Assembly (NCBI GenBank): GCA_025455015.1 | Contig: JALONI010000002.1 | Coordinates: 21,809 to 85,808 of the forward strand | DNA from: Cyclobacteriaceae bacterium | GTDB lineage: Bacteria; Bacteroidota; Bacteroidia; Cytophagales; Cyclobacteriaceae | DNA: 64,000 bases | Direction: 5' to 3' | In this document: positions 30,642 to 39,460 of the stretch, piece by piece | Numbering within the stretch: the first letter of the stretch is position 1 | Layout of the letters: every line of letters starts with the position of its first letter | Position numbers and translations under genes: made by a program | The notes under the pieces: model-generated | The model's database searches: none | Seen by the model: only the letters and a program-made list of their open reading frames with translations | Told to the model about the DNA's origin: nothing

Positions 30642-30744
30642 CGTTTGGTTTACGTACCGGCCGCGGCTTTGAAGCCGTTTGCCTTACCTACCGATGAAGC
30701 CGGATTTTCGCTCGCAAAAAAATCCCGCTCATCAACACCACCGG

Positions 30745-31188
30745 TCATTGCTCCAAATGCTTCTGCGCCAACTTTGACAACTCACTCGGGTCTTGGATCA
30801 GGTGCTTCTCGTAAGTGGTCGGGTTCCATATCTCCACTTTGTTGCCCATACCCACCAGCGTAGCGTCTTTGTCAATCTGCGCATACGTGAGCATGTTTTT
30901 GGGGATGAGGAACCGGCCGTTCGCATCCAACTCTACCGTGACCACGCCCGACAAAAAATTGCGCTGCAGCGTACGGTACTCTTCGTTGAACTCATTCAGC
31001 CCGGAAATTTTTGAGAAGACCTTTTTGAACTCCACCAGCGGGTACACGATCAGGCACGGCTCGAACCCCCTGCGGATGATCAGCTCCTGACCCTCCCCTT
31101 CGGGAAGCTGGGATTTGATCCGCGCAGGCAGCACCATCCGCCCCTTGGCATCGAGTTTACATTCGTATTGACTGGTGAAGAAAGTCAT
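30745..31188 (-). CDS. mraZ: Division/cell wall cluster transcriptional regulator MraZ
   Basis: YECKLDAKGRMVLPARIKSQL, VELDANGRFLIPKNML (two AbrB-like halves). Confidence 0.95.
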   Translation of the reverse strand: MTFFTSQYECKLDAKGRMVLPARIKSQLPEGEGQELIIRRGFEPCLIVYPLVEFKKVFSKISGLNEFNEEYRTLQRNFLSGVVTVELDANGRFLIPKNMLTYAQIDKDATLVGMGNKVEIWNPTTYEKHLIQDPSELSKLAQKHLEQ

Positions 31189-31206
31189 GACGTAGTGGTT
31201 GTCTTT

Positions 31207-31226
31207 CCTGCCTGCCGTCAGGCAGG
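31207..31226. repeat. Palindromic element CCTGCCTG-CCGT-CAGGCAGG in the mraZ 5' UTR
   Basis: Perfect 8-bp inverted repeat. Confidence 0.85.
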
Positions 31227-31236
31227 TTCTCCAAAA

Positions 31237-31266
31237 CAAACGTAGGGAAATTTATCCCACTTTCAA
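31237..31266 (-). promoter_or_regulatory. mraZ/dcw promoter: TTG-N19-TACGTTTG (minus strand)
   Basis: -7 TACGTTTG (31237-31244), -33 TTG (31264-31266), exactly 19-nt spacer. Confidence 0.8.
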
Positions 31267-31303
31267 CCACTTTATGCCACTTTTTTACATTTTATGCCAT
31301 TTT
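31257..31303 (-). promoter_or_regulatory. MraZ-box operator array
   Basis: Plus-strand CCACTTT at 31257, 31267 and 31277 plus degenerate ACATTTT (31287) and CCATTTT (31297), all in 10-bp phase; minus-strand AAAGTGG repeats. Confidence 0.8.
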
Positions 31304-31318
31304 CATTCCTTTTTGATC

Positions 31319-31374
31319 AAAAAAATAGGCCCGGCCGCGCTTTTTCAAGGCTCCGCCTCAGCCGGAGCGGCCGG
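31319..31374 (-). terminator. Probable terminator between the Rieske gene and the dcw promoter
   Basis: CCGGCCGC (31331-31338) / GCGGCCGG (31367-31374), internal CTCCG/CGGAG, T7 on minus strand (31319-31325). Confidence 0.5.
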
Positions 31375-31525
31375 TTGATCTCGTGGAAAAAATATAAAAT
31401 GACATCAAAAGCCGCTGGCCGCGGATAGCGGTTGGCTGTCGCAAAGGGCCCAAGGCGTGGGCCAAAAGGCGCAAGAAGCCGGGGTTAGTCCGGGCAAATG
31501 TTTGGTCTGAGAACGGTAGCCACCG

Positions 31526-31948
31526 TTACGAAAACACCCGCAGCGAGGTGCCGGTCAGCTCGGTGTTGTACCTGCGCAGCGGGCGGGTGGCGGGCCCTTG
31601 CGTGACGGTGCCGGTGCTTGAAAACTGACTGCCGTGATTGGGACACCGGAAATCACCGGATGAAGGCCGAAATTGTATGGTGGTGCCCTGGTGCGTGCAG
31701 GCTTGACTTAACGCCACGACCTCGGTGGTGCTTAACCGGGCAATAATGATACCATTGGTCGTAAGCGACCCGCCTACATTGTTGAGAGGGCCATTGGGCG
31801 CCACTGTCAAATCCAGCGTGAAATCGACCGGCCCGGCATTGCCCACGGGCGAGGGCTCGTCTTCGCCCGAACAGCCCACCAAACCACACCCCGCACAGGC
31901 CAATACCGCACCCGTACCCATGATTTTCAAAAAAGTTGATCGCTCCAT
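31526..31948 (-). CDS. Rieske [2Fe-2S] lipoprotein
   Basis: CTHQG...CPNHGSQF Rieske ligands; N-terminal lipobox-like sequence. Confidence 0.88.
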   Translation of the reverse strand: MERSTFLKIMGTGAVLACAGCGLVGCSGEDEPSPVGNAGPVDFTLDLTVAPNGPLNNVGGSLTTNGIIIARLSTTEVVALSQACTHQGTTIQFRPSSGDFRCPNHGSQFSSTGTVTQGPATRPLRRYNTELTGTSLRVFS

Positions 31949-32115
31949 GGTCAATGACTTTATGAGAAAATAACAACCATCCCCGGCAAAGGTTTGGCCC
32001 TTGGTCGCACCGGGCCTGAAAATGCGTGGGACACGGTGGGACAAAAAACCAAAAAAACCGGTAACAAATCCGAACACCGTGTATCCAAGGATAAAAAACC
32101 AAGCATTTGCGCACC

Positions 32116-32949
32116 ATGAAAACAAAAACACTATTCACTCTGCTACTGCTATGTTCGATCGCACTGGTGCGGGCGCAATCGCCCTTTCACGTGGCGGTGA
32201 AGGGCAAAGGCCAACCCATTTTGTTGTTCCCGGGGTTTGGTTGCCCGGGCGAAGTATGGGATGAGGCTGTAGCCGAACTCTCCAAAACGCACCAATGTCA
32301 TGTCTTTACCTTTGCGGGATTTGGAAACGTGCCTCCCATTGAGGGCCCGTGGCTGGAAAAAATAAAAAACGGTGTATTAGCCTATGTGAAAGAAAATAGG
32401 CTGGCCAGGGCAACCTTGTTGGGACATAGCCTGGGCGGCACCCTGAGTTTGTGGCTTGCCTCCACTGAGCCGGGCCTGTTTGCCCGCGTGATTGCAGTAG
32501 ATGCGCTCCCGTGTTCGGCCGCGCTGATGATCCCCAATTACCGGGGCGAGCCCATTGCCTACGACAATCCGCAGAGCAATACGATGATGCAGATGGACAG
32601 CGCTGCATTTAATTCCACGAACGCCCAGTCTATGCCCTACCTGTGCCGCAACACCGAAAAGCAAAAGCTCCTGTTGCGTTGGATGAATCAGGCCGACCGG
32701 AAAACCTACGTGCACGGATACATTGACATGCTCAACCTGGATTTACGCGCGGCCATCGCCCAAATCACCATCCCCGTGGTGGTGCTGGGGGCGGCCAATC
32801 CCGACCGCGACACGGTAGAAAAAACGTACCGCGCTCAATACGAAAAATTGCCCGCTACCATTTTCCATTATGCCGAAAATTCCGCTCACTTTGTGATGTA
32901 CGACCAGCCTCAATGGCTGCTGCAAAAACTGACGGAACAGGTACGATAA
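32116..32949 (+). CDS. Secreted alpha/beta hydrolase
   Basis: Signal peptide; LLGHSLGGTLSLWL nucleophile elbow; ENSAHFVMYDQPQ catalytic His region. Confidence 0.88.
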   Translation: MKTKTLFTLLLLCSIALVRAQSPFHVAVKGKGQPILLFPGFGCPGEVWDEAVAELSKTHQCHVFTFAGFGNVPPIEGPWLEKIKNGVLAYVKENRLARATLLGHSLGGTLSLWLASTEPGLFARVIAVDALPCSAALMIPNYRGEPIAYDNPQSNTMMQMDSAAFNSTNAQSMPYLCRNTEKQKLLLRWMNQADRKTYVHGYIDMLNLDLRAAIAQITIPVVVLGAANPDRDTVEKTYRAQYEKLPATIFHYAENSAHFVMYDQPQWLLQKLTEQVR

Positions 32950-32961
32950 CGCGGCTGTACA

Positions 32962-33456
32962 GTGGACAAAAAAATACGCTTCACCGAATTGTACAATACC
33001 CACTACGCAAGCCTCTTTAAGCTTTGTAGGGGGTACTTCAACGGAAACGAGGCGCTGGCCTCCGACTCGGCACAGGAAGTTTTTATCAAGGTATGGGAGT
33101 CGCTGGACACCTTTCGCGGGGAGTCGAGTATCCGCACGTGGATCTATCGTATTGCGGTAAATACCTGTCTGCTCCACCTGCGCAAGCAATCCACAAAAAA
33201 AGAAAAAATCACCACATCCCTCCCCCACGTGGCCGCGGAGGCCGAGGATACCGGAGAAGAAGAGCGATTGCAGCGCATGTATGCCTGCATCCAAAAGCTT
33301 CCGGAAAAAGACCGGTTGATCACCCTGATGATGTTGGAAGGGATCAGCTACCCCGAAATTTCGGACGTGGTGGGCATGACCGAAGAAACGCTTCGCGTGC
33401 GAATCCATCGCATCAAAAAAAACCTAACTCAATGCGTATCCCATGGAAACATTTGA
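32962..33456 (+). CDS. ECF-type RNA polymerase sigma factor (GTG start)
   Basis: SAQEVFIKVWESLDTFRGESSIRTWIYRIAVNTCLLHLRK (region 2); region 4 HTH SYPEISDVVGMTEETLRVRIHRIKK. Confidence 0.92.
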   Translation: MDKKIRFTELYNTHYASLFKLCRGYFNGNEALASDSAQEVFIKVWESLDTFRGESSIRTWIYRIAVNTCLLHLRKQSTKKEKITTSLPHVAAEAEDTGEEERLQRMYACIQKLPEKDRLITLMMLEGISYPEISDVVGMTEETLRVRIHRIKKNLTQCVSHGNI

Positions 33457-34012
33457 TGCCCTGCAAACTCTTTGGAATAAACAGCTCGCGGTGAGCCATC
33501 CGGCATCGGCTGCCGATCTCATGAAAAAAGGCGAAGCGCATTTGCAAAAAATACGGGCCGGCCACCGGGGTACCATCGCCATTATTTCCGCTCTCATCAT
33601 CGTGTTGATCGGCTATTTTGTGGCCATGAAGGCTTATCAAATGAACGGGTTGACGATCGGATTGACGCTCATGATTAGCGTGATGATTGCCCGGGTATGG
33701 CTGGAGGGGATCAGCGCCACCCGGTTTAGAAGGATACGGCCGGATCTCACGCTGGCGGAGTTCAGCGCCCAAATGCAAGCTTACTACACCTGGCGGAAAC
33801 GAGTTCATACCGTTTTTATTCCCACGATCTACGTGCTCTATGTCTTGGGGTTTACCGGGTTGCTGCCCACGCTAAAAGCGAATCTATCACCGGGTATGTA
33901 CCTCTATTGCGTCATCAGTGGTTACAGCTTCCTGCTGCTTTTTGCCATCTTTCTCGTCCGCATTTTGCGAAACGAAAGAAAGCTACTGGAGTTTTTAAAG
34001 GGATTGAACTGA
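33443..34012 (+). CDS. Membrane protein translationally coupled to the sigma factor (candidate anti-sigma)
   Basis: 14-nt overlap with sigma ORF; short cytoplasmic N-terminus then about four TM segments. Confidence 0.7.
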   Translation: METFDALQTLWNKQLAVSHPASAADLMKKGEAHLQKIRAGHRGTIAIISALIIVLIGYFVAMKAYQMNGLTIGLTLMISVMIARVWLEGISATRFRRIRPDLTLAEFSAQMQAYYTWRKRVHTVFIPTIYVLYVLGFTGLLPTLKANLSPGMYLYCVISGYSFLLLFAIFLVRILRNERKLLEFLKGLN

Positions 34013-34023
34013 CCCAAGGCGCA

Positions 34024-36387
34024 TTACGGCCGGTTGGCTGTTGGTTGCAGCACCAACACCCCGGCTGCCGACTGGGCAAAGTCGGCCTTGTTCCAGTACA
34101 TGGTTCGAAACTTGCCTTCGGCAAACAGCACGGCCTGATCATCGTAGAACGCACTCATGACATTTCCTGACTGGCCGGTGGGCGACACGGTAACTCCGCG
34201 CGCAGGGTCAGCCCAATCCACAATTTTCCGCAAGGCCGGCCCGCCCGTGACGGGATAGTAGCCGGTGGTGTCCAGCGCAAACTGTAGGTTGTTGATTACT
34301 TCACTGCCACCGTCCACGGCAAAGGGGCCCACATTAAAAAATCTGTCCAGCGGCTTGACGGCCGCCAGCGGATGGGCATGTGTAAGCGTGTGGATTTTCT
34401 TCCAGGACCAATCCACCGGCTGCGGCCCACTTGTCTGCTTCAGGCGCTCGACCGTCCGGTGCGCGGCTTTCTCCAAAATATCCTTTCGCGTTTCGATGTC
34501 ACGCGTGTGCACGTTGTCCCACCACTTGGACGAATCGTTTTGAAAAAAAGGCTTTAGTACATTTTTGATTTCGCTGGTGGTGCGAAACACAGCATAGGCT
34601 TCGCGGCCCAGTTCATCCTCCAGCGCAAATTTCAACGCATGGGTAAGCATGTGGTAGTAGACCGATGGCTCCATTTGCGCTTGGCGATGATCGCCATTCC
34701 ATTGTTTCAAAATAGAGGCTACCGTGTGGGCATCGTCAAACGTACTGGTCGTCAGCGTGCGGGCCATCTCATGGGCAATGGCGCGGTGTTCATTTGACAC
34801 TACATCCAACATCGTTTTCTTTACTTCCTCCACGGTCCACTTTTTATCTTCCGAGAGCAGCTCAACAATACGGCCGGCACGGCTCTTGGGGAAATAGTAG
34901 CCGGGATACAGTTGTCCGTTGATGGTGTCGGGCTGGTTATTGGCCGAGTACACAAACCCCCAGGGCGGATTCACTGCGTGCGGATTCTCCGAAAACGAAA
35001 AATAGTCCGCTGGCTGGGTATCCGTTGCGGCATCTAAAAATAATTTAGGGTTCTGACCTACCGGCCGCTTGGGTAATTTGGCTACCGCCCACCAGGCTAT
35101 GTTTCCATCGCGGTCGGCATACATCAAATTGAGGCCGGGGGCCGAAAACAAAGATGCGGCTTTCTCCACCTGCTGAAAGTTTTGGGCGTGATTCAGGAAG
35201 TAGGCCGCTTGTAACGATTCGTTGTCGTTGTGCATGAGCGACCACCACAATGACACGGGCCGCTGTCCTGTCAAGTCAATTACGCGATTTACCAAGGGGC
35301 CGCGGGGGGTATGCAGCACCTGCATGACCGTGTCCTCGTGTCCTTTGATTCTGATCACCTCTTCGCGGGTGCGGGCGGTACGTATCGCCTCGGGTGTTTC
35401 GTAGTAAAAATCGGTGTCGTCATTTTCAAACATGGTAAGACCCCAGGCACAAAACTCGTTTTGCCCCAGCAGCCCAAACGGTATACCTGCCAGGTGATGG
35501 CCGTAGAATTTATACCCCGGATATTCGAGGTATGCCTCGTACCATACGGCCGGTTGGGCAAATCCAATGTGAGTGTCGTTGGCCAAAATGGGCTTACCCG
35601 ACAGCGTGCGATCGCCACTGATGGCCCAGCCATTGCTGCCCGACCACAGGGCTACGGGCAGTTGCGTTAACGCCTCGTGTACAAAAGCAATCAAGGAATC
35701 GGTGTGCGGCTTGGGTAGGCCCGAATGGCTTTTGATCATCTCGGCATCTGCCACCGACAGCGCGTTCATATCGCGCAGGTAGTCGGGGCCCAGTTCCTGA
35801 CGTATCTTCTCCAATACCGGATCGGTGCGCAGTCCTTCGGCAAAGCCAAACGACATAAAGCCAATGGCGTGATACATGTCCTCGGGCGTAAAGGGTGTCT
35901 TTGGAATACCGATGATGGTAAACTCTATGGGTGTTTTGCCCGTGCGGATGTATTCATTGATGCCGCGCTGATAGGCAAGGGCGGCCCGCTGATACGGGTC
36001 AGACGAGGCCGATAAAAATTTCTGTGCATGCTGGCGCGCAAACTCGTTGATCCCTAAGGTGCGAAAGAGCTTGTCGACTTTCAGGGTGGCGGGGCCCAGC
36101 ACCTCGGACAGACGGCCGCTGGCCGCCCTGCGCAACATTTCCATTTGAAACAGCCGGTCTTGCGCGTGCACGTAGCCGAGGGCCAGGTAGGCGTCTTCCT
36201 CGTTTTGTGCCTCGATGTGCGGCACACCATACGCGTCATACCGAACGGTCACCTCTGCTTTTAACCCCTCTACCGCCAAGGTGCCCTGATAGGTGGGCTT
36301 GGTGGTTGGCAAATAAATGGCGATACCCGCCACTGCCAGCAGGACGAGGAGCAGCAACCCCAACACGATTCGTTTGAAAATTTTCAT
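34024..36387 (-). CDS. Penicillin acylase family protein (Ntn hydrolase)
   Basis: SGSNGWAISGDRTLSGKPILANDTHIGFAQPAVWYE around the processing-site Ser. Confidence 0.92.
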   Translation of the reverse strand: MKIFKRIVLGLLLLVLLAVAGIAIYLPTTKPTYQGTLAVEGLKAEVTVRYDAYGVPHIEAQNEEDAYLALGYVHAQDRLFQMEMLRRAASGRLSEVLGPATLKVDKLFRTLGINEFARQHAQKFLSASSDPYQRAALAYQRGINEYIRTGKTPIEFTIIGIPKTPFTPEDMYHAIGFMSFGFAEGLRTDPVLEKIRQELGPDYLRDMNALSVADAEMIKSHSGLPKPHTDSLIAFVHEALTQLPVALWSGSNGWAISGDRTLSGKPILANDTHIGFAQPAVWYEAYLEYPGYKFYGHHLAGIPFGLLGQNEFCAWGLTMFENDDTDFYYETPEAIRTARTREEVIRIKGHEDTVMQVLHTPRGPLVNRVIDLTGQRPVSLWWSLMHNDNESLQAAYFLNHAQNFQQVEKAASLFSAPGLNLMYADRDGNIAWWAVAKLPKRPVGQNPKLFLDAATDTQPADYFSFSENPHAVNPPWGFVYSANNQPDTINGQLYPGYYFPKSRAGRIVELLSEDKKWTVEEVKKTMLDVVSNEHRAIAHEMARTLTTSTFDDAHTVASILKQWNGDHRQAQMEPSVYYHMLTHALKFALEDELGREAYAVFRTTSEIKNVLKPFFQNDSSKWWDNVHTRDIETRKDILEKAAHRTVERLKQTSGPQPVDWSWKKIHTLTHAHPLAAVKPLDRFFNVGPFAVDGGSEVINNLQFALDTTGYYPVTGGPALRKIVDWADPARGVTVSPTGQSGNVMSAFYDDQAVLFAEGKFRTMYWNKADFAQSAAGVLVLQPTANRP

Positions 36388-36521
36388 GCGGTGTAAAAAC
36401 ATCAATGACCGTTGAAAGATAAGAATTAGATAACACACGCGCGTTGCCCCTGAGGGCTATCGCGCGGGAGCCGGTGCGTGAGGATAGATATGAAATAACT
36501 ACCTTGACCATCATTTTATCC

Positions 36522-37220
36522 ATGAAATCGATTTTGATCTCGATCGCTGCGGTACTCTCCACGAGTGTACTCATCGCCCAGACCGTCTCTCCGTACGGGC
36601 TGCGCACTACGCGATTGGCCGCCTACCAAGCGTCTGTCGTCCGGAATCCAAACATGGAATTGTTAGACCTGGAGAAAGTGGTGCCCGGCCTTGTGCTGGA
36701 CATCCGCTATGCCACCGAAAACAACTTCATGAGGAAACGCATGTACACGTTGGCGAAAGCCTACGCACGCAAGCCGGTGGCGCAGGCGCTGGCACGGGTG
36801 CAAGCCGAACTAAAAACCGAGGGTCTGGGTCTGAAGATTTTTGATGCCTACCGCCCCTATTCTGTAACGGTTGCCTTTTACGAGTCGTATCGGGATACGA
36901 CTTACGTGGCATCACCGTATCGGGGCTCGCGCCACAACCGCGGGTGCGCACTGGATCTGACACTGATCGACCTGGCAACCGGAAAAGAACTGACCATGCC
37001 CACGGCCTTTGACTCCTTTGAAAAAGCCGCTTGGCCGAGCACACCCGTGGCGGACCCTGTGATTAGAAAAAACCGTGACATGCTCATTCGCGTGATGGAG
37101 AAATATGGCTTTCGCGTAAATGCATCCGAGTGGTGGCACTTCGACTTTATAGGCTACCGTCAGTACGATGTGTTGAATGTAAGTTTTGAGGAACTGGAAA
37201 ATTATGGAACCGACAAATAA
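36522..37220 (+). CDS. D-alanyl-D-alanine dipeptidase (VanX/DdpX-like)
   Basis: SRHNRGCALD (SxHxxGxAxD) and EWWH zinc motifs; signal peptide. Confidence 0.92.
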   Translation: MKSILISIAAVLSTSVLIAQTVSPYGLRTTRLAAYQASVVRNPNMELLDLEKVVPGLVLDIRYATENNFMRKRMYTLAKAYARKPVAQALARVQAELKTEGLGLKIFDAYRPYSVTVAFYESYRDTTYVASPYRGSRHNRGCALDLTLIDLATGKELTMPTAFDSFEKAAWPSTPVADPVIRKNRDMLIRVMEKYGFRVNASEWWHFDFIGYRQYDVLNVSFEELENYGTDK

Positions 37221-37545
37221 TATGACCCTTGACCAAGTCCAGCAACAGGTAGATGTTTGGATAAAAAACCATGGCGTCCGCTATTTTAATGAACTGACCA
37301 ACATGGCCATTCTTACCGAAGAAGTGGGCGAATTGGCGCGCATCATGGCGCGCAGGTATGGCGAGCAGTCCGAAAAAGAGTCGGACAAAAACAAAGACCT
37401 GGGCGATGAAATGGCCGATGTGCTTTGGGTGTTGATTTGCCTGGCTAACCAAACGGGTATCAACCTGACGGACGCCTTCCAGAAAAACATGGATAAAAAA
37501 ACGCAGCGCGATGGGCAGCGGCACAAGCAAAATCCTAAACTATGA
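37204..37545 (+). CDS. MazG-like nucleotide pyrophosphohydrolase
   Basis: LTEEVGELARIMAR ... DLGDEMADVLWVLICLAN. Confidence 0.88.
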   Translation: MEPTNNMTLDQVQQQVDVWIKNHGVRYFNELTNMAILTEEVGELARIMARRYGEQSEKESDKNKDLGDEMADVLWVLICLANQTGINLTDAFQKNMDKKTQRDGQRHKQNPKL

Positions 37546-37582
37546 CCGGGTGGTGGCGGCAACCCGCAACGCGGAGCAAGCG

Positions 37583-38284
37583 TCACACCACCAGCACCCC
37601 ATTTCGTAATCTGGGAAGCACGGCATACTCATTGTGCTTCAAGCAAAATTCAAAATCGCGGTAGATGTTTAGTCGGTTCAATCGCTTGACGTGCGAAGAC
37701 TCGCCCAAAAAAGCCGCCAGGTTGTCTTTGGCCAACGTGTATAAATGCCGGGCTGCCAGCGGTGCATCACAATCCGGGCCCAGGTAGTCTTTGAGCTTTT
37801 CAACCACGGCTCCGGCAAACAGGGTATCTTCTAAGTTAACACGCCCTTTCCAGCCGGCACACACCACCAGTACACTGTTTTCGCCCAACAACAAATACTT
37901 GACCACGGTGGACAAATTGAGAAACGAGCCGATGATCACCTCGCGCGCGCCTTTGGCTTTCTCAATCGCCTGCGTACCGTTGGTGGTCGTAAAAGCAAGT
38001 CGCTGACCTTTGATTTCATCGTTCATGTATTCAAAGGGGCTGTTGCCTTTGTCAAACCCCGGTACCTTCTCGCCATTGCGCTCACCGGACGTAATGTAGC
38101 CTTTCTCGTGCATGACACGGCACTGTTCCAAATCGGCAAAGGGTGTGATGCTGTGCACCCCGTGGGCGAATGCCGTGACCATGCAGGAAGTAGCGCGCAA
38201 GATATCTACCACCACCACCGTACGGTCTTTGACATCATACAGATGCATCAATTCCGGGCTCAGGCAAATGTCAATGGTTTTCAT
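37583..38284 (-). CDS. comB: 2-phosphosulfolactate phosphatase (ComB family)
   Basis: VVVDILRATSCMVTA, TTTNGTQAI, VVCAGWKGRVNLEDTLFAG. Confidence 0.88.
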   Translation of the reverse strand: MKTIDICLSPELMHLYDVKDRTVVVVDILRATSCMVTAFAHGVHSITPFADLEQCRVMHEKGYITSGERNGEKVPGFDKGNSPFEYMNDEIKGQRLAFTTTNGTQAIEKAKGAREVIIGSFLNLSTVVKYLLLGENSVLVVCAGWKGRVNLEDTLFAGAVVEKLKDYLGPDCDAPLAARHLYTLAKDNLAAFLGESSHVKRLNRLNIYRDFEFCLKHNEYAVLPRLRNGVLVV

Positions 38285-38354
38285 TTTATTCTACTTTTTG
38301 TGTTCTCAGCAGCAGCCACCGGTGAAGACCATCCGGTCGTGCCGTTCGGCCAAG

Positions 38355-39437
38355 CTATACAAACGGTGTTTTGGTCACGACAGCCTTGAGGGCTTTGCCG
38401 CGCACCGAAATAAAGATTTCCGAGCCGACTTTGCTGAAAGGCGTAGTCACATAGCCTAGCCCAATGCCCACGCCTAACACGGGCGACTGGGTTCCGGAGG
38501 TGACTTTGCCAAGGGCGTTTCCAGCGGCATCGATAATCGGGTAGTCGTGTCGCGGGATTCCTTTGTCAATCATCTTAAAGCCCACCAGCTTGCGTGTCAC
38601 ACCCGCTTCCTTCTGCGCAGCCAACTGGGCAGCATGGGTAAAAGGCTTGGTAAACTTCGTTATCCACCCCAGGCCGGCTTCCAAAGGCGAAGTGGTATCA
38701 TCAATATCATTGCCGTACAAACAAAAGCCCATTTCAAGCCGCAGCGTATCGCGCGCACCCAGCCCAATCGGCTTGATTCCCTCGGCCTGGCCAGCGTCAA
38801 ACAACGCTTTCCAAACCTGCTCGGCATACGCCTTGTTCACGTACAATTCAAACCCGCCCGCACCGGTATACCCCGTGTTGCTGACGATGGCATCCGGCAC
38901 CCCCGCCACCGTGCCCGTGGCAAAGTGATAATACGGAATAGCCGATAACGCCACGGTTGTCAGTTGTTGAACCACGTCTCTGGCGTTGGGCCCCTGCACG
39001 GCAAACAGGCAAATCTCGTCCGATATATTTTTCATCACCGCACCGGCTGTGTTGTGTTGCGCAATCCAATTCCAATCTTTCTCAATGTTGGATGCATTGA
39101 CCACCAACAGGTAGTCTTCGTCTTTGATTTTGTACACGATCAAATCGTCCACGATTCCCCCCGCGTCATTGGGCAAGCAACTGTATTGGGCTTGGCCACT
39201 CACCAATTTCGAGGCATCGTTGCTGGTGACCCGTTGGATCAAATCCAAGGCGGCCGGCCCTTCAATTTTGAACTCACCCATGTGCGAAACATCAAAAACG
39301 CCCACGGCCTTGCGCACGGTCATGTGCTCTTCAATGTCGGACGAATAGCGCACGGGCATCCAATACCCGGCAAACGGCACCATTTTTCCGCCCAATTTTT
39401 CATGCAGGTGGTGGAGCGGGATTTTTTTTGTTTCCAT
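38355..39437 (-). CDS. gcvT: Glycine cleavage system aminomethyltransferase
   Basis: [36 protein letters not shown]. Confidence 0.95.
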   Translation of the reverse strand: METKKIPLHHLHEKLGGKMVPFAGYWMPVRYSSDIEEHMTVRKAVGVFDVSHMGEFKIEGPAALDLIQRVTSNDASKLVSGQAQYSCLPNDAGGIVDDLIVYKIKDEDYLLVVNASNIEKDWNWIAQHNTAGAVMKNISDEICLFAVQGPNARDVVQQLTTVALSAIPYYHFATGTVAGVPDAIVSNTGYTGAGGFELYVNKAYAEQVWKALFDAGQAEGIKPIGLGARDTLRLEMGFCLYGNDIDDTTSPLEAGLGWITKFTKPFTHAAQLAAQKEAGVTRKLVGFKMIDKGIPRHDYPIIDAAGNALGKVTSGTQSPVLGVGIGLGYVTTPFSKVGSEIFISVRGKALKAVVTKTPFV

Positions 39438-39460
39438 AGCTTTTTCTGGTTTTGATGAAC

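Noticed and set aside
36522-37220. Vancomycin resistance determinant (vanX)
   Set aside because: No vanH/vanA/vanRS neighbours; VanX/DdpX-type dipeptidases occur outside resistance clusters.
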